53,445 nt of DNA from Campylobacterales bacterium (lineage in GTDB: Bacteria; Campylobacterota; Campylobacteria; Campylobacterales; Campylobacteraceae), in contig JACUTV010000009.1 in assembly GCA_014859645.1 (NCBI GenBank), positions 1 to 53,445 on the forward strand. Reading direction: 5' to 3'. Shown here piece after piece: positions 1 to 9,162 of this stretch. A program made the translations under genes and the position numbers. The notes beneath the pieces were generated by a model. It saw only the letters and a list, made by a program, of their open reading frames with translations, had not been told where the DNA came from and ran no database searches. Position 1 is the stretch's first letter. The number at the start of each line of letters is the position of its first letter.

Positions 1-12
1 GAGAACATTGCT

Positions 13-1278
13 CTAGTGTTTTAAAATCCCTTGTGCGGCGCGAATGCCGCACGACCATGCGGCGGTAATCCCGCGACTCGTCCCTGCGGCGTCTCCGATG
101 ATGTACACATGAGGGCGCACCGCAAAGTCTCTATTAATGAACGTGGGCTTGTTAGAGTAAGTTTTAATCTCAGGGTAATACAAAATAGTCGAAGGGTGCA
201 AAACGCCCGGGATGATGGTATCTAGCATCTTTAAGGACTTCCAAATATCCCGCAAGATTTTTGCAGGCATGCTCAAGGACAAATCCGCCGCCACCGCGTT
301 TTTGAGGGTGGGTTCAAAGTCATACAAGTCGCTGTTAAAGGTCTCTTTTTTACTGCGCGACCCCAAGCGAAAATCTCCCACCCGTTGCATGATGACCGAA
401 CCGCCGCTGAGTTGCATGACCATTTCCCCCAAAATCTTTCCAAACTGCTGTCCGCTCACCACAGGTTCGGTAAGGCGAATGGTTTTAAGCATGGCAAAAT
501 TTACCAAGCCATTGGACGCATGGTCGCGCGAAAGGGAGTGGCCGTTGACCGAATAATACCCTTTATAGCTTTCCCGCACGATATGGGCGCATCCTGAATT
601 GGTGCAAAAAGTGCGCACCTTACCCGGAAATAAAATCTTCGGGTCATAATAATCCCGCACGATGGGGTAGTTTTCTTCCTTGGTCTCCACGCGAATCCCA
701 ATGTCCACAATGTTGTCGCTGTAGGGTACGTTCATGGCTTCCATTTGCCGTTGCAACCAGTCGTAATCCCCCCGCCCAGGGGCTAACACCACGTCCCCAA
801 ACCCGACCCGCTCCCCAGAACCAAGCTCCACTTCTTTAGTCTCTGCATGTACATGTAAGGCTTCGGTTTCCAAGGCCACGTCCACGCCCAAGGCTTTGAG
901 TTTTTCAATGAGTTCTTTGATGAGCGCGGAAGATTTGTCCGTGCCCACATGGGCTTGGTCGATGCTCAAAATCTCCACGCCAATTTTTTTAGCGCGGGCT
1001 TGGTATGTCGCGATGCGTTGCTTGGTTTCGATGGCAGGGTTTAGGTGGGTTTTGACCTCTTCAAGCAACAGGTGCGCCTCTTCCTTACTCCAATGCTCCA
1101 AGGGAAAACCCACAGGAAAAGTGTAGTTTTGCTTGCAGTCATTACGCAAGCCCCCTGAACTGATTTTTTTCTTTTCCAACAACAACACCGAACGGGTTGA
1201 ATTTTCCGCTAGCTTAAAGGCCGCACCCAATCCCGCAGGGCCAGACCCCACGATGATGACATCATAATAGGGCTTCAT
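13..1278 (-). CDS. COG2509-like FAD-dependent dehydrogenase
   Basis: Predicted cytoplasmic flavoprotein of about 421 residues. The N-terminus has the dinucleotide-binding motif GSGPAGLGAA followed by an acidic residue at the end of the second strand (LLLEK). The C-terminus has the second FAD motif, VYIIGDAAGTSRGI. The middle contains NSGCAHIVRE, which I associate with the uncharacterised FAD-dependent dehydrogenases of COG2509; the substrate is unknown. An open frame extends 19 codons further upstream, but the ATG at 1278 is preferred because AGGAG lies seven bases before it and the longer form would run well into the upstream gene. It overlaps the 3' end of the small gene 1275-1634 by four bases, so the two are probably co-translated. 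Family assignment is fairly sure; function is not known. Confidence 0.8.
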   Translation of the reverse strand: MKPYYDVIIVGSGPAGLGAAFKLAENSTRSVLLLEKKKISSGGLRNDCKQNYTFPVGFPLEHWSKEEAHLLLEEVKTHLNPAIETKQRIATYQARAKKIGVEILSIDQAHVGTDKSSALIKELIEKLKALGVDVALETEALHVHAETKEVELGSGERVGFGDVVLAPGRGDYDWLQRQMEAMNVPYSDNIVDIGIRVETKEENYPIVRDYYDPKILFPGKVRTFCTNSGCAHIVRESYKGYYSVNGHSLSRDHASNGLVNFAMLKTIRLTEPVVSGQQFGKILGEMVMQLSGGSVIMQRVGDFRLGSRSKKETFNSDLYDFEPTLKNAVAADLSLSMPAKILRDIWKSLKMLDTIIPGVLHPSTILYYPEIKTYSNKPTFINRDFAVRPHVYIIGDAAGTSRGITAAWSCGIRAAQGILKH

Positions 1279-1634
1279 GCACGCTCCTTTAATGCGCGCG
1301 AAACCAAGGCTTTCATGCTTTCTAAGTCCTTGCACCCGTTAAGTTCTTCTGCGCTAATCCAAGGCTTTACGCCCTGCTCATCTTTAAATAAAATGGCAGG
1401 TAAGGAAAGGTCTTTAATTCCATATGTCGCCTCAAGCTCGTCTGCGTGTAAAAATTCCTTCTCTATATCCAAGCTCTCCAAATACTCCTTCCACTCTTTG
1501 CGCATCCCCAAAGGCGTGTGGGTAACTCCACATAAATTGCACGCGTAAGTGCTCGGGGAAAACACCTTGTGGGCGATGTCGCCAAGGGTGTTAAACAGTC
1601 CGCTATTAGCGTTATACACAAACACAATACTCAT
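1275..1634 (-). CDS. Uncharacterised 119-residue protein with a CxxC motif
   Basis: I do not recognise a function. The protein begins SIVFVYNANSGLFNTLGDIA and carries a CNLC motif near residue 33, followed by a Trp/Lys-rich segment and a C-terminal half (LPAILFKDEQG) that recalls a thioredoxin-like strand. Similar short proteins of the form YNANSG...YxCNLC occur in several bacterial groups as conserved hypotheticals; I recall this from memory only. It overlaps the start of the downstream FAD dehydrogenase by four bases, which suggests a joint redox role, but this is inference. It starts at an ATG with GGAAT shortly upstream, and lies just downstream of the cation ATPase gene. Confidence 0.65.
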   Translation of the reverse strand: MSIVFVYNANSGLFNTLGDIAHKVFSPSTYACNLCGVTHTPLGMRKEWKEYLESLDIEKEFLHADELEATYGIKDLSLPAILFKDEQGVKPWISAEELNGCKDLESMKALVSRALKERA

Positions 1635-1643
1635 ACAATTCCT

Positions 1644-4307
1644 TTACATGTAAAGACGGCGCAAAAGGGCTTTTTCAGCCTCTACTATAGCAAAAATCGC
1701 CGCACCAATCCCTAAAGGAATCAGCCAATGCCGCCATTCAAGCGCGCTAGAAGCAAACAACACGTGCATAAAAGGCGCGTAGACAAACACCAGTTGAAAC
1801 ACCAACAACACGCCCACGCACACCCACGCGATGGGGTTAGAAAAAAGCTTGTGAACGCTCAAGCTCGAAGCGCGCAAAAACCGCGTATTAAAGAGGTAAA
1901 AAATCTCCCCAAACACAAGGGTATTGACCGCGATGGTTCGCGCCACTTCCACACGCACTCCTTGGTGTATTTCGTAAAAAAAGATTCCCATGGTTGCCCC
2001 GCCGATGAGCACAGAAACAAACCCAATGCGCCACACCAACACCCCATCCAAAATGCGTTCCCCACTTTTGCGCGGTGGACGACGCATAATATCAGGCTCT
2101 GAAGGTTCAAAAGAAAGAGCAAGGGCGAGCGTCACAGCCGTGACCATGTTGACCCACAAAATCTGCAACGGTGTCAAAGGAAGGGCCAGACCAAACAACA
2201 CTGCCACCAAAATAACTAACCCTTCGGCCCCATTGGTGGGCAAAATAAACACGATGGCTTTTTTGAGGTTGTCGTAGATAGTACGTCCCTCTTTGACCGC
2301 CGCGGCGATGGAGCTAAAGTTATCATCCGCAAGGACAATCTTGGCCGCCTCTTTTGTGGCTTCCGTCCCTTTGATGCCCATAGCCACACCCACATCAGCG
2401 CGCTTAAGAGCAGGCGCATCATTGACCCCATCACCCGTCATGGCCACCACCAAACCGTTAGCTTGAAAAGCTTTCACAAGGCGGAGTTTGTGTTCAGGAC
2501 TGGTTCGGGCAAAGACGTTACATGTAAGGACTTTTTCGCGCAAAGAAGCCTCGTCTGCCGTTTCGATTTCCTCACCCGTAATCACCTCTTCGCCTTCAAT
2601 CCCCATCTCTTTGGCAATAGCACGTGCTGTGCCGCCATGGTCTCCGGTAATCATCACCACCCGAATGCCAGCACTATGGCACGTTTTGATGGCTTCTATG
2701 GCTTCAGGTCGCGGCGGGTCAACGATGCCAGCAAGCCCTAAAAAGACTAACCCTTCTTCCACGTCTTCCATCCCAAGGGTCTCTTGGGTTTTTCCCGCTT
2801 CTTTTTTGCACGCTGCCAAGACCCGCAAACCTTGCGCACTCAACCTTTCAATCTGCGCTTTCCAAAACGCTTTATCTAAAGGCTCCACCCCCGAAGCCCC
2901 TAGCTGAAACATCGCGCGCTCCAACAATCTATCGGGCGCACCTTTGAGGAAAATCTCCCGTTTTTCGCCCTCGATCAACGTCGCCATAAATTTGTTTTCT
3001 GACTCAAAGGGAATGACGCCTAGGCGCTTGGCTTCTGGCACCACGCCTAGTTTCATCCCAAAGGCCCGCAAGGCACCTTCAGTGGGTTCGCCTACGAGTT
3101 CCCAGCCCTCTTCTTTTTGGACGATACTCGCATCATTGCACACTTGCATGGCGTACGTAAACTGACCAAGCACCTTGTGCTCATCAAGGGTGATGCTCTT
3201 TCCATCAACATGCACTTCCCCCACAGGCGCATACCCCACGCCACTCACTTCGTACACGCCTTCTTGGGTCACCACGTGGCGCACGGACATTTCGTTGCGG
3301 GTAAGGGTGCCTGTCTTGTCTGAACAAATCACGCTCACCGACCCCAAAGTTTCCACCGCGGTGAGTTTTCGCGTGATGGCATTGCGCTTAGCCATGCGCT
3401 CTACCCCAAGGGCAAGGGTGATGGTCATGATGGCAGGAAGCCCTTCAGGAATGGCCGCTACGGCAAAGCCGATGGCCGCTAAAAACACTTCTTCAAGGCC
3501 GTAACCATGCAAAAGCCAGCCTGTTAAGCCTAGAAATGCTGAAAAACCCACGATGGCCAAAGAGAGTATTTTCCCAAAGGCTTCCATCTGAAGGGTGAGG
3601 GGCGTTTGCAGGGTTTCTACTTCTAGCATCATCGTCCCAATGCGCCCAATCTCACTGCGCGGTCCCGTGGCGCTCACCACACCCAAACCGCGTCCTGCCA
3701 CCACAAGTGTACTCGAATGCGCGATGCACGCGCGGTCTCCCACGCCTGCGTCTTCGCCCACGGGTGTGCTTTGCTTAAAGACAGGCTCAGACTCTCCTGT
3801 GAGCGCGGCTTCTTCGATGCGCAGTCCCGTCACTTCCAAAAGACGCATGTCTGCACTCACACGGTCACCTGAGCGCAACCGCACCACATCGCCCACGACT
3901 AAAAGGGCCGCGTCCACTTCTTTCCACGCCCCATCGCGCAAAACCATTGCTTTAGAAGCGAGCATTTGGCGTAGCCCCTCTAGGGCTTTTTCTGCCTTAC
4001 CTTCTTGCACAAATCCGATGATGGCATTGGCTAGCACCACCCCAACAATCACTCCTGTATCAATCCAGTGCTCCAACACAGCAGTCAACACCGCAGCGCC
4101 TAGGAGTACGTAAATGAGCACATTGTGAAATTGGTAAAGAAAGCGCATCAAAGCGCTCTCTTTGGGAGGTTCGCTCAAGCGGTTTGGGCCATCACGCTTA
4201 AGGCGCAACGCGGCCTCTTGGGAACTTAACCCTTTAGGGGAACTCTTTACATGTAAGAGGGCGTCCTCTACCTCAAGGGCATGCATCGGTATGTTGGTTT
4301 TTTTCAT
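1644..4307 (-). CDS. P2-type cation-transporting ATPase (Ca2+-ATPase/PacL-like)
   Basis: Integral inner-membrane pump of about 887 residues. In order: an N-terminal cation-ATPase domain with LSSQEA, two membrane helices, the actuator domain with TGES (about 170-173), helix 4 with the ion-binding motif PEGLP (about 287-291), the phosphorylation motif DKTGTLT (Asp about 330), the nucleotide domain with KGAPD, the hinge GDGVNDAP (about 625-630) and a C-terminal set of about six helices. PEGLP plus the long C-terminal membrane region places it in the P2 group (Ca2+-ATPase/PacL) rather than among heavy-metal P1 pumps, but the ion is not certain. A 29-codon N-terminal extension is open upstream; the MKKTNIP start at 4307 is preferred because the extension overlaps sulP too deeply. 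The remaining overlap with the sulP end is 35 bases. The stop codon is embedded in a TTACATGTAA palindrome, giving the last residues LYM. Confidence 0.85.
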   Translation of the reverse strand: MKKTNIPMHALEVEDALLHVKSSPKGLSSQEAALRLKRDGPNRLSEPPKESALMRFLYQFHNVLIYVLLGAAVLTAVLEHWIDTGVIVGVVLANAIIGFVQEGKAEKALEGLRQMLASKAMVLRDGAWKEVDAALLVVGDVVRLRSGDRVSADMRLLEVTGLRIEEAALTGESEPVFKQSTPVGEDAGVGDRACIAHSSTLVVAGRGLGVVSATGPRSEIGRIGTMMLEVETLQTPLTLQMEAFGKILSLAIVGFSAFLGLTGWLLHGYGLEEVFLAAIGFAVAAIPEGLPAIMTITLALGVERMAKRNAITRKLTAVETLGSVSVICSDKTGTLTRNEMSVRHVVTQEGVYEVSGVGYAPVGEVHVDGKSITLDEHKVLGQFTYAMQVCNDASIVQKEEGWELVGEPTEGALRAFGMKLGVVPEAKRLGVIPFESENKFMATLIEGEKREIFLKGAPDRLLERAMFQLGASGVEPLDKAFWKAQIERLSAQGLRVLAACKKEAGKTQETLGMEDVEEGLVFLGLAGIVDPPRPEAIEAIKTCHSAGIRVVMITGDHGGTARAIAKEMGIEGEEVITGEEIETADEASLREKVLTCNVFARTSPEHKLRLVKAFQANGLVVAMTGDGVNDAPALKRADVGVAMGIKGTEATKEAAKIVLADDNFSSIAAAVKEGRTIYDNLKKAIVFILPTNGAEGLVILVAVLFGLALPLTPLQILWVNMVTAVTLALALSFEPSEPDIMRRPPRKSGERILDGVLVWRIGFVSVLIGGATMGIFFYEIHQGVRVEVARTIAVNTLVFGEIFYLFNTRFLRASSLSVHKLFSNPIAWVCVGVLLVFQLVFVYAPFMHVLFASSALEWRHWLIPLGIGAAIFAIVEAEKALLRRLYM

Positions 4308-5988
4308 CGTGTACCACCAGTGTGTTCGCGTGAATGAGTGCTTGGTCAATGTGGTCAAAGATGTTTTCTTCTCCCACACGCCCAACAAATCCAAAGCGTT
4401 TTAAATCTTTCAACAAGGGCGGTTGCACGCCTGAGAGCACCAGAACTGTCCCTTTGGCAACGCATTTTTCTTGAAACTCTTTGAGCGCGTACATGCCCGT
4501 CGCGTCGATAAAAGGCACGTGGCGCATCCGCAAGACAAACACACGGGGTGTTACCCCGATAGCGTCTAGTACAAATTTGAGGCGATCGGCAATTCCAAAG
4601 AAAAAAGGCCCGTTAATCTCATACACCTCAACCCCTTCTTTGATAGCCTTGTGTTCAATCCCATCGGGGTCATTGAACGCTTCGGGCAGGGGTTCGTACG
4701 TCGTGATTTTATTGTCCAAAATAGCACTCACCGAAATGATACGCTTGATGAACAAAATAGCCGCAAGCACCACACCCACTTGCACCGCGACGGTAAGGTC
4801 GATGAGCACCGTGAGTAAAAACGTCGTCGCTAAAACAGCCACGTCACTGGTGGGCGCTTTAAATAAATGCTTGACGTTTTCAATTTCCGACATATTCCAC
4901 GCCACTACCATCAAAATAGCCGCGAGTGCTGCCAGAGGAATCATGACAATATACGGCGCGAGGTAGAGCATAAACAACATTAACACTACCGCATGGATGA
5001 TACCAGAAACGGGTGTTTTTCCGCCGGCTTTGATATTGGTCGCCGTACGGGCGATAGCCGCGGTTGCAGGGATGCCCCCAAAAGCCATAGAACCCATGTT
5101 GGCAATCCCTTGGCCCACAAGCTCACTGTTGGAATTATGACGTGAGCCTATCATTCCATCGGCTACCACGGCACATAACAACGACTCGATGGCCGCTAAA
5201 AGCGCGATGGTCATGGCTGAGGGCAAAAGAAGTTTGATGTTTTCAATGGAAATATCTAAGGCAAAATTAGGGGATGGAATCGTAGTGGAAATCTCCCCAA
5301 AACGGCTGTAAATCGTCTCCACAGGAAGGTTAAACACCTGCACTACCACCGCTCCAAAGATGACCGCTACGATGGGTCCAGGCACTCTAGGAAACACCCG
5401 TTTTGTCCCCACAATCAGTCCGATGCACACCAACCCCAAGACCAAAGCAATGAGGTTTGTTTGGGTTAAGTGTGTCACGATCACTTCCCATTTGGAGAGA
5501 AAATCTCCTGGCATTTTTGCTATCTTTAACCCCAACATATCCGCCACTTGGGAGGAAAAAATAAGCAAGGCAATCCCGGCTGTAAAGCCTGTGATGACAG
5601 GATAAGGGATGAACTTAATGACCGCACCTAGGCGAAACAAACCCATGAGGATGAGCATCGCGCCTGCCATCAACGTCGCTAAGGCAAGCCCTTCGTACCC
5701 GTGCCGCAGTACAATGTCATAAATCACCACCACAAAAGCACCCGTTGGACCGCTAATTTGAACGCGACTGCCCCCAAATAAAGAGGCTAATATGCCCGCA
5801 ATAATCGCCGTGATGATGCCTTTTTCAGGCCCCACGCCACTAGCAATCGCAAAAGCCATCGCCAAGGGAAGCGCGACAATCGCCACGGTAATCCCACCAA
5901 AAAGGTCTCCACCAAGGTATTCTTTTTTATAGCCAGATTGAAACACCAAAAACATCTCTGGAACAAACGATTTCAACAAAAGTTTCAC
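4273..5988 (-). CDS. SulP family inorganic anion transporter with STAS domain
   Basis: 571-residue inner-membrane anion carrier. The N-terminal half has the sulfate-transporter signature region (DLFGGITVAIVALPLAMAFA) and the conserved ISGPTGAF segment near residue 80. About 10-12 hydrophobic helices follow to about residue 420, and then a cytoplasmic STAS domain with VFVLRMRHVPFIDATGMYAL. Members of this family move sulfate, bicarbonate or dicarboxylates; the sequence alone does not settle which. The downstream ATPase gene overlaps its 3' end, so the two are likely co-transcribed. The start at MKLLLKSF is supported by a purine-rich GAGGAAATAGAGCG stretch directly upstream. Confidence 0.9.
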   Translation of the reverse strand: MKLLLKSFVPEMFLVFQSGYKKEYLGGDLFGGITVAIVALPLAMAFAIASGVGPEKGIITAIIAGILASLFGGSRVQISGPTGAFVVVIYDIVLRHGYEGLALATLMAGAMLILMGLFRLGAVIKFIPYPVITGFTAGIALLIFSSQVADMLGLKIAKMPGDFLSKWEVIVTHLTQTNLIALVLGLVCIGLIVGTKRVFPRVPGPIVAVIFGAVVVQVFNLPVETIYSRFGEISTTIPSPNFALDISIENIKLLLPSAMTIALLAAIESLLCAVVADGMIGSRHNSNSELVGQGIANMGSMAFGGIPATAAIARTATNIKAGGKTPVSGIIHAVVLMLFMLYLAPYIVMIPLAALAAILMVVAWNMSEIENVKHLFKAPTSDVAVLATTFLLTVLIDLTVAVQVGVVLAAILFIKRIISVSAILDNKITTYEPLPEAFNDPDGIEHKAIKEGVEVYEINGPFFFGIADRLKFVLDAIGVTPRVFVLRMRHVPFIDATGMYALKEFQEKCVAKGTVLVLSGVQPPLLKDLKRFGFVGRVGEENIFDHIDQALIHANTLVVHDEKNQHTDACP

Positions 5989-6006
5989 GCTCTATTTCCT
6001 CTTTAT

Positions 6007-6624
6007 TTAAGGGGTGGTTAACACCTTAACCCCTAATACACCAAGCGCAACACCAGCCACGCGATCTATTCCTGTTTTGAGTCTTAAATACGCCTGTTGT
6101 GCCTTGGGGCGCGAAAAAAGCAACACCACGGTTGCATACCACCCCACGTCAGTCACAAGCCCCATGAGCGCCAAAAGCCACGGGGTAAAAGGCGGGATTT
6201 CTCGGGGTAAAAACGCCACCACGATACTCCCGATAACAATGGCTGTCTTAGGGTTGCTTAGCTGCACCGCCAATCCGTATCCTACGTACCCTAGCCAGTG
6301 TTTCTCCTTGGCACGTTTCACCGTGCTTAAAGGGGTTTTGGCATGCTTGATAATCATCACTGCCAAATAACATAAGTACAATCCTCCCGCGATTTTCAAA
6401 GCCATGTACAGCAAGGGTACGGTTTCCAAAATAGCGTACAATCCAAACGCCGCCAAGAGAAAAAAGCATGCCGCACCCAGCCCCATGCCAAGGGCCACTG
6501 CGAAACCAGATTCTTTAGATTCCCCTAAAGCCGTCTTGGCCACGATGACAAAACTGGGCCCAGGACTCATGGCACCCAAAAGATTGACTGCCGCTAAAGG
6601 CAATAAAAAAGTGTATTCGCTCAC
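6007..6624 (-). CDS. LysE/RhtB family amino-acid exporter
   Basis: 205-residue polytopic membrane protein with about six hydrophobic helices. The N-terminal signature GAMSPGPSFVIVAKTALGES with the SPGP motif near residue 20, and QLSNPKTAIVIGSIV in the middle, are typical of the LysE/RhtB exporters that move amino acids such as homoserine, threonine or lysine outward. The substrate cannot be told from sequence. The start overlaps the end of the upstream asparaginase gene by four bases, so the two are translationally coupled. Pairing with an asparaginase is suggestive of amino-acid overflow control, but this is inference only. Confidence 0.88.
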   Translation of the reverse strand: MSEYTFLLPLAAVNLLGAMSPGPSFVIVAKTALGESKESGFAVALGMGLGAACFFLLAAFGLYAILETVPLLYMALKIAGGLYLCYLAVMIIKHAKTPLSTVKRAKEKHWLGYVGYGLAVQLSNPKTAIVIGSIVVAFLPREIPPFTPWLLALMGLVTDVGWYATVVLLFSRPKAQQAYLRLKTGIDRVAGVALGVLGVKVLTTP

Positions 6625-7622
6625 GGGTGTTTTGTCAGTACAAAGTCGTACGCCACACGCCCTACGACTTCGCCACGGTGGTTGGTGCGTTTGGGTGAAT
6701 GAAACTCCTCAAGGGCGTCAAACCCTTCTTGAGACAACACCCCAAGCTGATGCAACACATGGATAATTAGCCCTTCGCAAATGGCCACATTACCATCTTC
6801 CACTTTACATGTAATGCCTAATCCAAGGCTTGGCACGCCTGCCATGTAGTAGCCATCTGCGCCCAGTTTCACAAAAGCTTTACCCATGGCTTCTTCCATG
6901 AGGCGCGTACACACCCGACCCGAACCCGCCACCATGAACGGATGCGCCATCATCGCTTTAGCAATGCGTTTAAGATAGGCTGCGCGTTTAGGCTCCAACG
7001 TGCTTGGATCCGCCATGCGCGCAGTGGCCAACGCAAAAGAGCGCAACGCAAGCGCATGCACTGGCACCCCACATCCATCTGTCGCTAAACCGATGCTCTT
7101 TTTTGGCGTGTCACTAAGCTGTGAGAGGACGTCCAAAATACGCTCTTGGTGCGGATGCGAAGGGTCTAAGTAGGTCGTAACATCTTCGCCTAGCCATTGG
7201 GTCGTGATGAGCATGCCCGTGTGTTTTCCTGAGCAATTAGAATAGGCATTGGTAAGCACAGAAGGTTGGGTTTTGGCAACCGCAGGCGTCAAGGAAGGAT
7301 GGGTGCCACACTGCAACGCCCCTTCGCCCAGTCCCGCTTTTTCTAAAATCTCTACCACACGCTTTACATGTAAGGGCTCCCCATTGTGAGAAGCACACAA
7401 CAAGGCCAGTGCTTCATCGTTCAATCCATACCCCTCAACCGCGCCACTCTCGCACGCCACAAGGGCTTGAAAAGGTTTTGCGGAGGAGCGAATAAAGGTA
7501 AACCGTTCAGGGTCACCCAAACTGTACAACACTTTGCCACTCGTATCCACCACTGCCACGTGGGCTTGGTGGGTCAAATCTAGCCATTTTCCGCGGTACA
7601 CGCGCGCAACCGTATTGTTCAT
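6621..7622 (-). CDS. Asparaginase (L-asparaginase II/AnsA-like family)
   Basis: 333-residue enzyme of the family often annotated L-asparaginase II (Pfam Asparaginase_II), distinct from the E. coli type I/II fold. Supporting segments are RSSAKPFQA near residue 46, CASHNGEP, YSNCSGKHTGML with the SGKH motif near residue 130, and ATDGCGVPVHAL. Expected reaction is L-asparagine to aspartate plus ammonia. There is no signal peptide, so it is probably cytoplasmic. It overlaps bcp upstream and the LysE exporter downstream by four bases each, giving a tight three-gene operon. Two TTACATGTAA palindromes lie inside the gene, read as LHVK and ITCKV. Confidence 0.85.
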   Translation of the reverse strand: MNNTVARVYRGKWLDLTHQAHVAVVDTSGKVLYSLGDPERFTFIRSSAKPFQALVACESGAVEGYGLNDEALALLCASHNGEPLHVKRVVEILEKAGLGEGALQCGTHPSLTPAVAKTQPSVLTNAYSNCSGKHTGMLITTQWLGEDVTTYLDPSHPHQERILDVLSQLSDTPKKSIGLATDGCGVPVHALALRSFALATARMADPSTLEPKRAAYLKRIAKAMMAHPFMVAGSGRVCTRLMEEAMGKAFVKLGADGYYMAGVPSLGLGITCKVEDGNVAICEGLIIHVLHQLGVLSQEGFDALEEFHSPKRTNHRGEVVGRVAYDFVLTKHP

Positions 7623-8086
7623 GCTTGCAGCTTTGCTAGGGTTTCGCGCACCGCTTTGGTGTGGTCTTTAACTTTGACATTTTCCCACACGTGGGCAATC
7701 TTGCCTTGCGGGTCGATGATAAACGTCGTGCGCACGATGCCCATGTACTCTTTGCCACACATTTTTTTTAACTGCCATACGCCGTATTCTTGGGCCATCT
7801 GGGTACTTTCATCGGCCAACAACGTGATACCTAGCTCCTTTTTTTCAATAAAACTGCGGTGTTTTTTGGGGCTATCAGGGCTCACGCCTAGCACGACCGC
7901 ATCGAGGGCGTCAAAAGCTGGCAACGCGGCGGTAAAATCGCACGCTTCGGTAGTGCATCCAGGCGTGTTGTCTTTGGGGTAAAAATAAAGCACAATCCAT
8001 CTTCCTTTAATGTCGCGCAAACATACTTCAGCTTCGTCTTGATTGGGAAGGCAAAATTCTGGGGCAAAGTCTCCACATTTTGGCAT
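7619..8086 (-). CDS. bcp: Thioredoxin-dependent peroxiredoxin Bcp
   Basis: 155-residue atypical two-Cys peroxiredoxin that reduces hydroperoxides with electrons from thioredoxin. It contains YFYPKDNTPGCTTEACDF: the peroxidatic Cys lies in PGCT and a candidate resolving Cys follows five residues later. The conserved Arg is in IVRTTFIID. Length matches the Bcp/PrxQ family. First gene of the bcp-asparaginase-LysE operon. AAGGAGACCTT precedes its ATG, and an extended -10 promoter lies upstream at 8111-8119. Its reductant is encoded elsewhere in this window (trxA, trxB). Confidence 0.93.
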   Translation of the reverse strand: MPKCGDFAPEFCLPNQDEAEVCLRDIKGRWIVLYFYPKDNTPGCTTEACDFTAALPAFDALDAVVLGVSPDSPKKHRSFIEKKELGITLLADESTQMAQEYGVWQLKKMCGKEYMGIVRTTFIIDPQGKIAHVWENVKVKDHTKAVRETLAKLQA

Positions 8087-8110
8087 AAGGTCTCCTTGAA
8101 ATTTTTGTGT

Positions 8111-8119
8111 ATTATAGCA
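8111..8119 (-). promoter_or_regulatory. Extended -10 promoter for bcp
   Basis: On the minus strand the sequence reads TGCTATAAT, a perfect extended -10 element, about 25 bases before the bcp start codon. The TTACATGTAA palindrome at 8131-8140 occupies the place of a -35 box, 14 bases upstream of the TATAAT. Sigma-70 promoters of this phylum rely mainly on the -10. Confidence 0.6.
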
Positions 8120-8147
8120 CTTCCCGCTTTTTACATGTAAGGCCCTA

Positions 8148-8170
8148 AAAAGGAGATTAAACCTCCTTTT
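8148..8170. other. Hairpin in the bcp-ilvE divergent region
   Basis: AAAAGGAG and CTCCTTTT form a perfect 8-bp inverted repeat around a 7-base loop. It lies between two divergent genes, about 64 bases before the ilvE start. It could be a 5' leader hairpin of ilvE or an insulating terminator; no amino-acid leader peptide is evident. Confidence 0.45.
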
Positions 8171-8233
8171 AAAGAATTCTTAGTTAGACTATGTGTCCTT
8201 TATATCCCTTTATTTTCAACCAAAGGCAAAACG

Positions 8234-9148
8234 ATGAATAAAGCAGAATTTATCTGGATGGATGGCACATTTGTCCCCTGGGATGAAGCCAATGTTCACA
8301 TCTTAACCCACACCCTCCACTACGGAAATGGTGTTTTTGAAGGTACACGTGCCTACCAAACCGAAAAAGGCTTGGCCATCTTTAAATTGCGCGAGCACAC
8401 CACACGGTTGCTCAACTCCGCTAAAATTACGATGATTACCCCTAGTTTCGACCTTGAAACCCTAGAGCAAGCACAAATTGAGCTCTTGCGCAAAAATCAC
8501 TTTAAAAGCAATGTCTATTTGCGCCCCCTTATCTTTTTGGGCTACGGTGTCATGGGCTTGTACCATGTCAGTGCTCCCGTGCGCACAGCGATTGCTGCGT
8601 GGGAATGGGGCACATACCTAGGCGAAGAAGGGCTAGAAAAAGGCATCCGTGTCAAGATCTCTTCGTTTGTGCGCAACCCCGCTAAATCTACCATGGGTAA
8701 AGCCAAAGCGGTAGCCAATTACCTCAACTCTCAAATGGCCAAATTTGAAGCCAAAGATGCAGGGTATGATGAAGCGTTACTTTTGGACGATGATGGTTTT
8801 ATCGCCGAAGGAAGCGGGGAATGTTTCTTTATCGTTCGCAATGGCGTGCTGATTTCTCCGCCTAATGACAACTCACTAGAAAGCATCACCCAAGGTATGG
8901 TACTTGAACTCGCCCGCGCCAAAGGCATCCCTGTTGAGCGCCGTCGGGTCACACGCGACGAAGTCTATATGGCCGATGAAGCCTTTTTTACAGGTACTGC
9001 CGCTGAAGTCACGCCTATTCGCAACGTGGATGGCCGTGTCATCGGGGATGGCGCACGTGGCACCATGACCAAGGAGCTTCAAGAAGCCTATTTCGATGTC
9101 GTGTACGGACGAAACCCCGCATACGCGCATCTTCTCACGTATATTTAA
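8234..9148 (+). CDS. ilvE: Branched-chain amino acid aminotransferase
   Basis: 304-residue PLP enzyme of fold type IV that interconverts Val, Leu and Ile with their 2-keto acids using glutamate. Recognisable segments: HTLHYGNGVFEGTRAY near residue 28, the region with the PLP lysine (STMGKAKAVANY, about 155), LLLDDDGFIAEGSGECFF, and the EAFFTGTAAEVTPI phosphate-binding loop near residue 250. Length is normal. AAAGG lies about eight bases before the ATG. First gene of a plus-strand run with the SPFH gene 14 bases downstream. Confidence 0.93.
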   Translation: MNKAEFIWMDGTFVPWDEANVHILTHTLHYGNGVFEGTRAYQTEKGLAIFKLREHTTRLLNSAKITMITPSFDLETLEQAQIELLRKNHFKSNVYLRPLIFLGYGVMGLYHVSAPVRTAIAAWEWGTYLGEEGLEKGIRVKISSFVRNPAKSTMGKAKAVANYLNSQMAKFEAKDAGYDEALLLDDDGFIAEGSGECFFIVRNGVLISPPNDNSLESITQGMVLELARAKGIPVERRRVTRDEVYMADEAFFTGTAAEVTPIRNVDGRVIGDGARGTMTKELQEAYFDVVYGRNPAYAHLLTYI

Positions 9149-9162
9149 CCCAAAGGATACAC

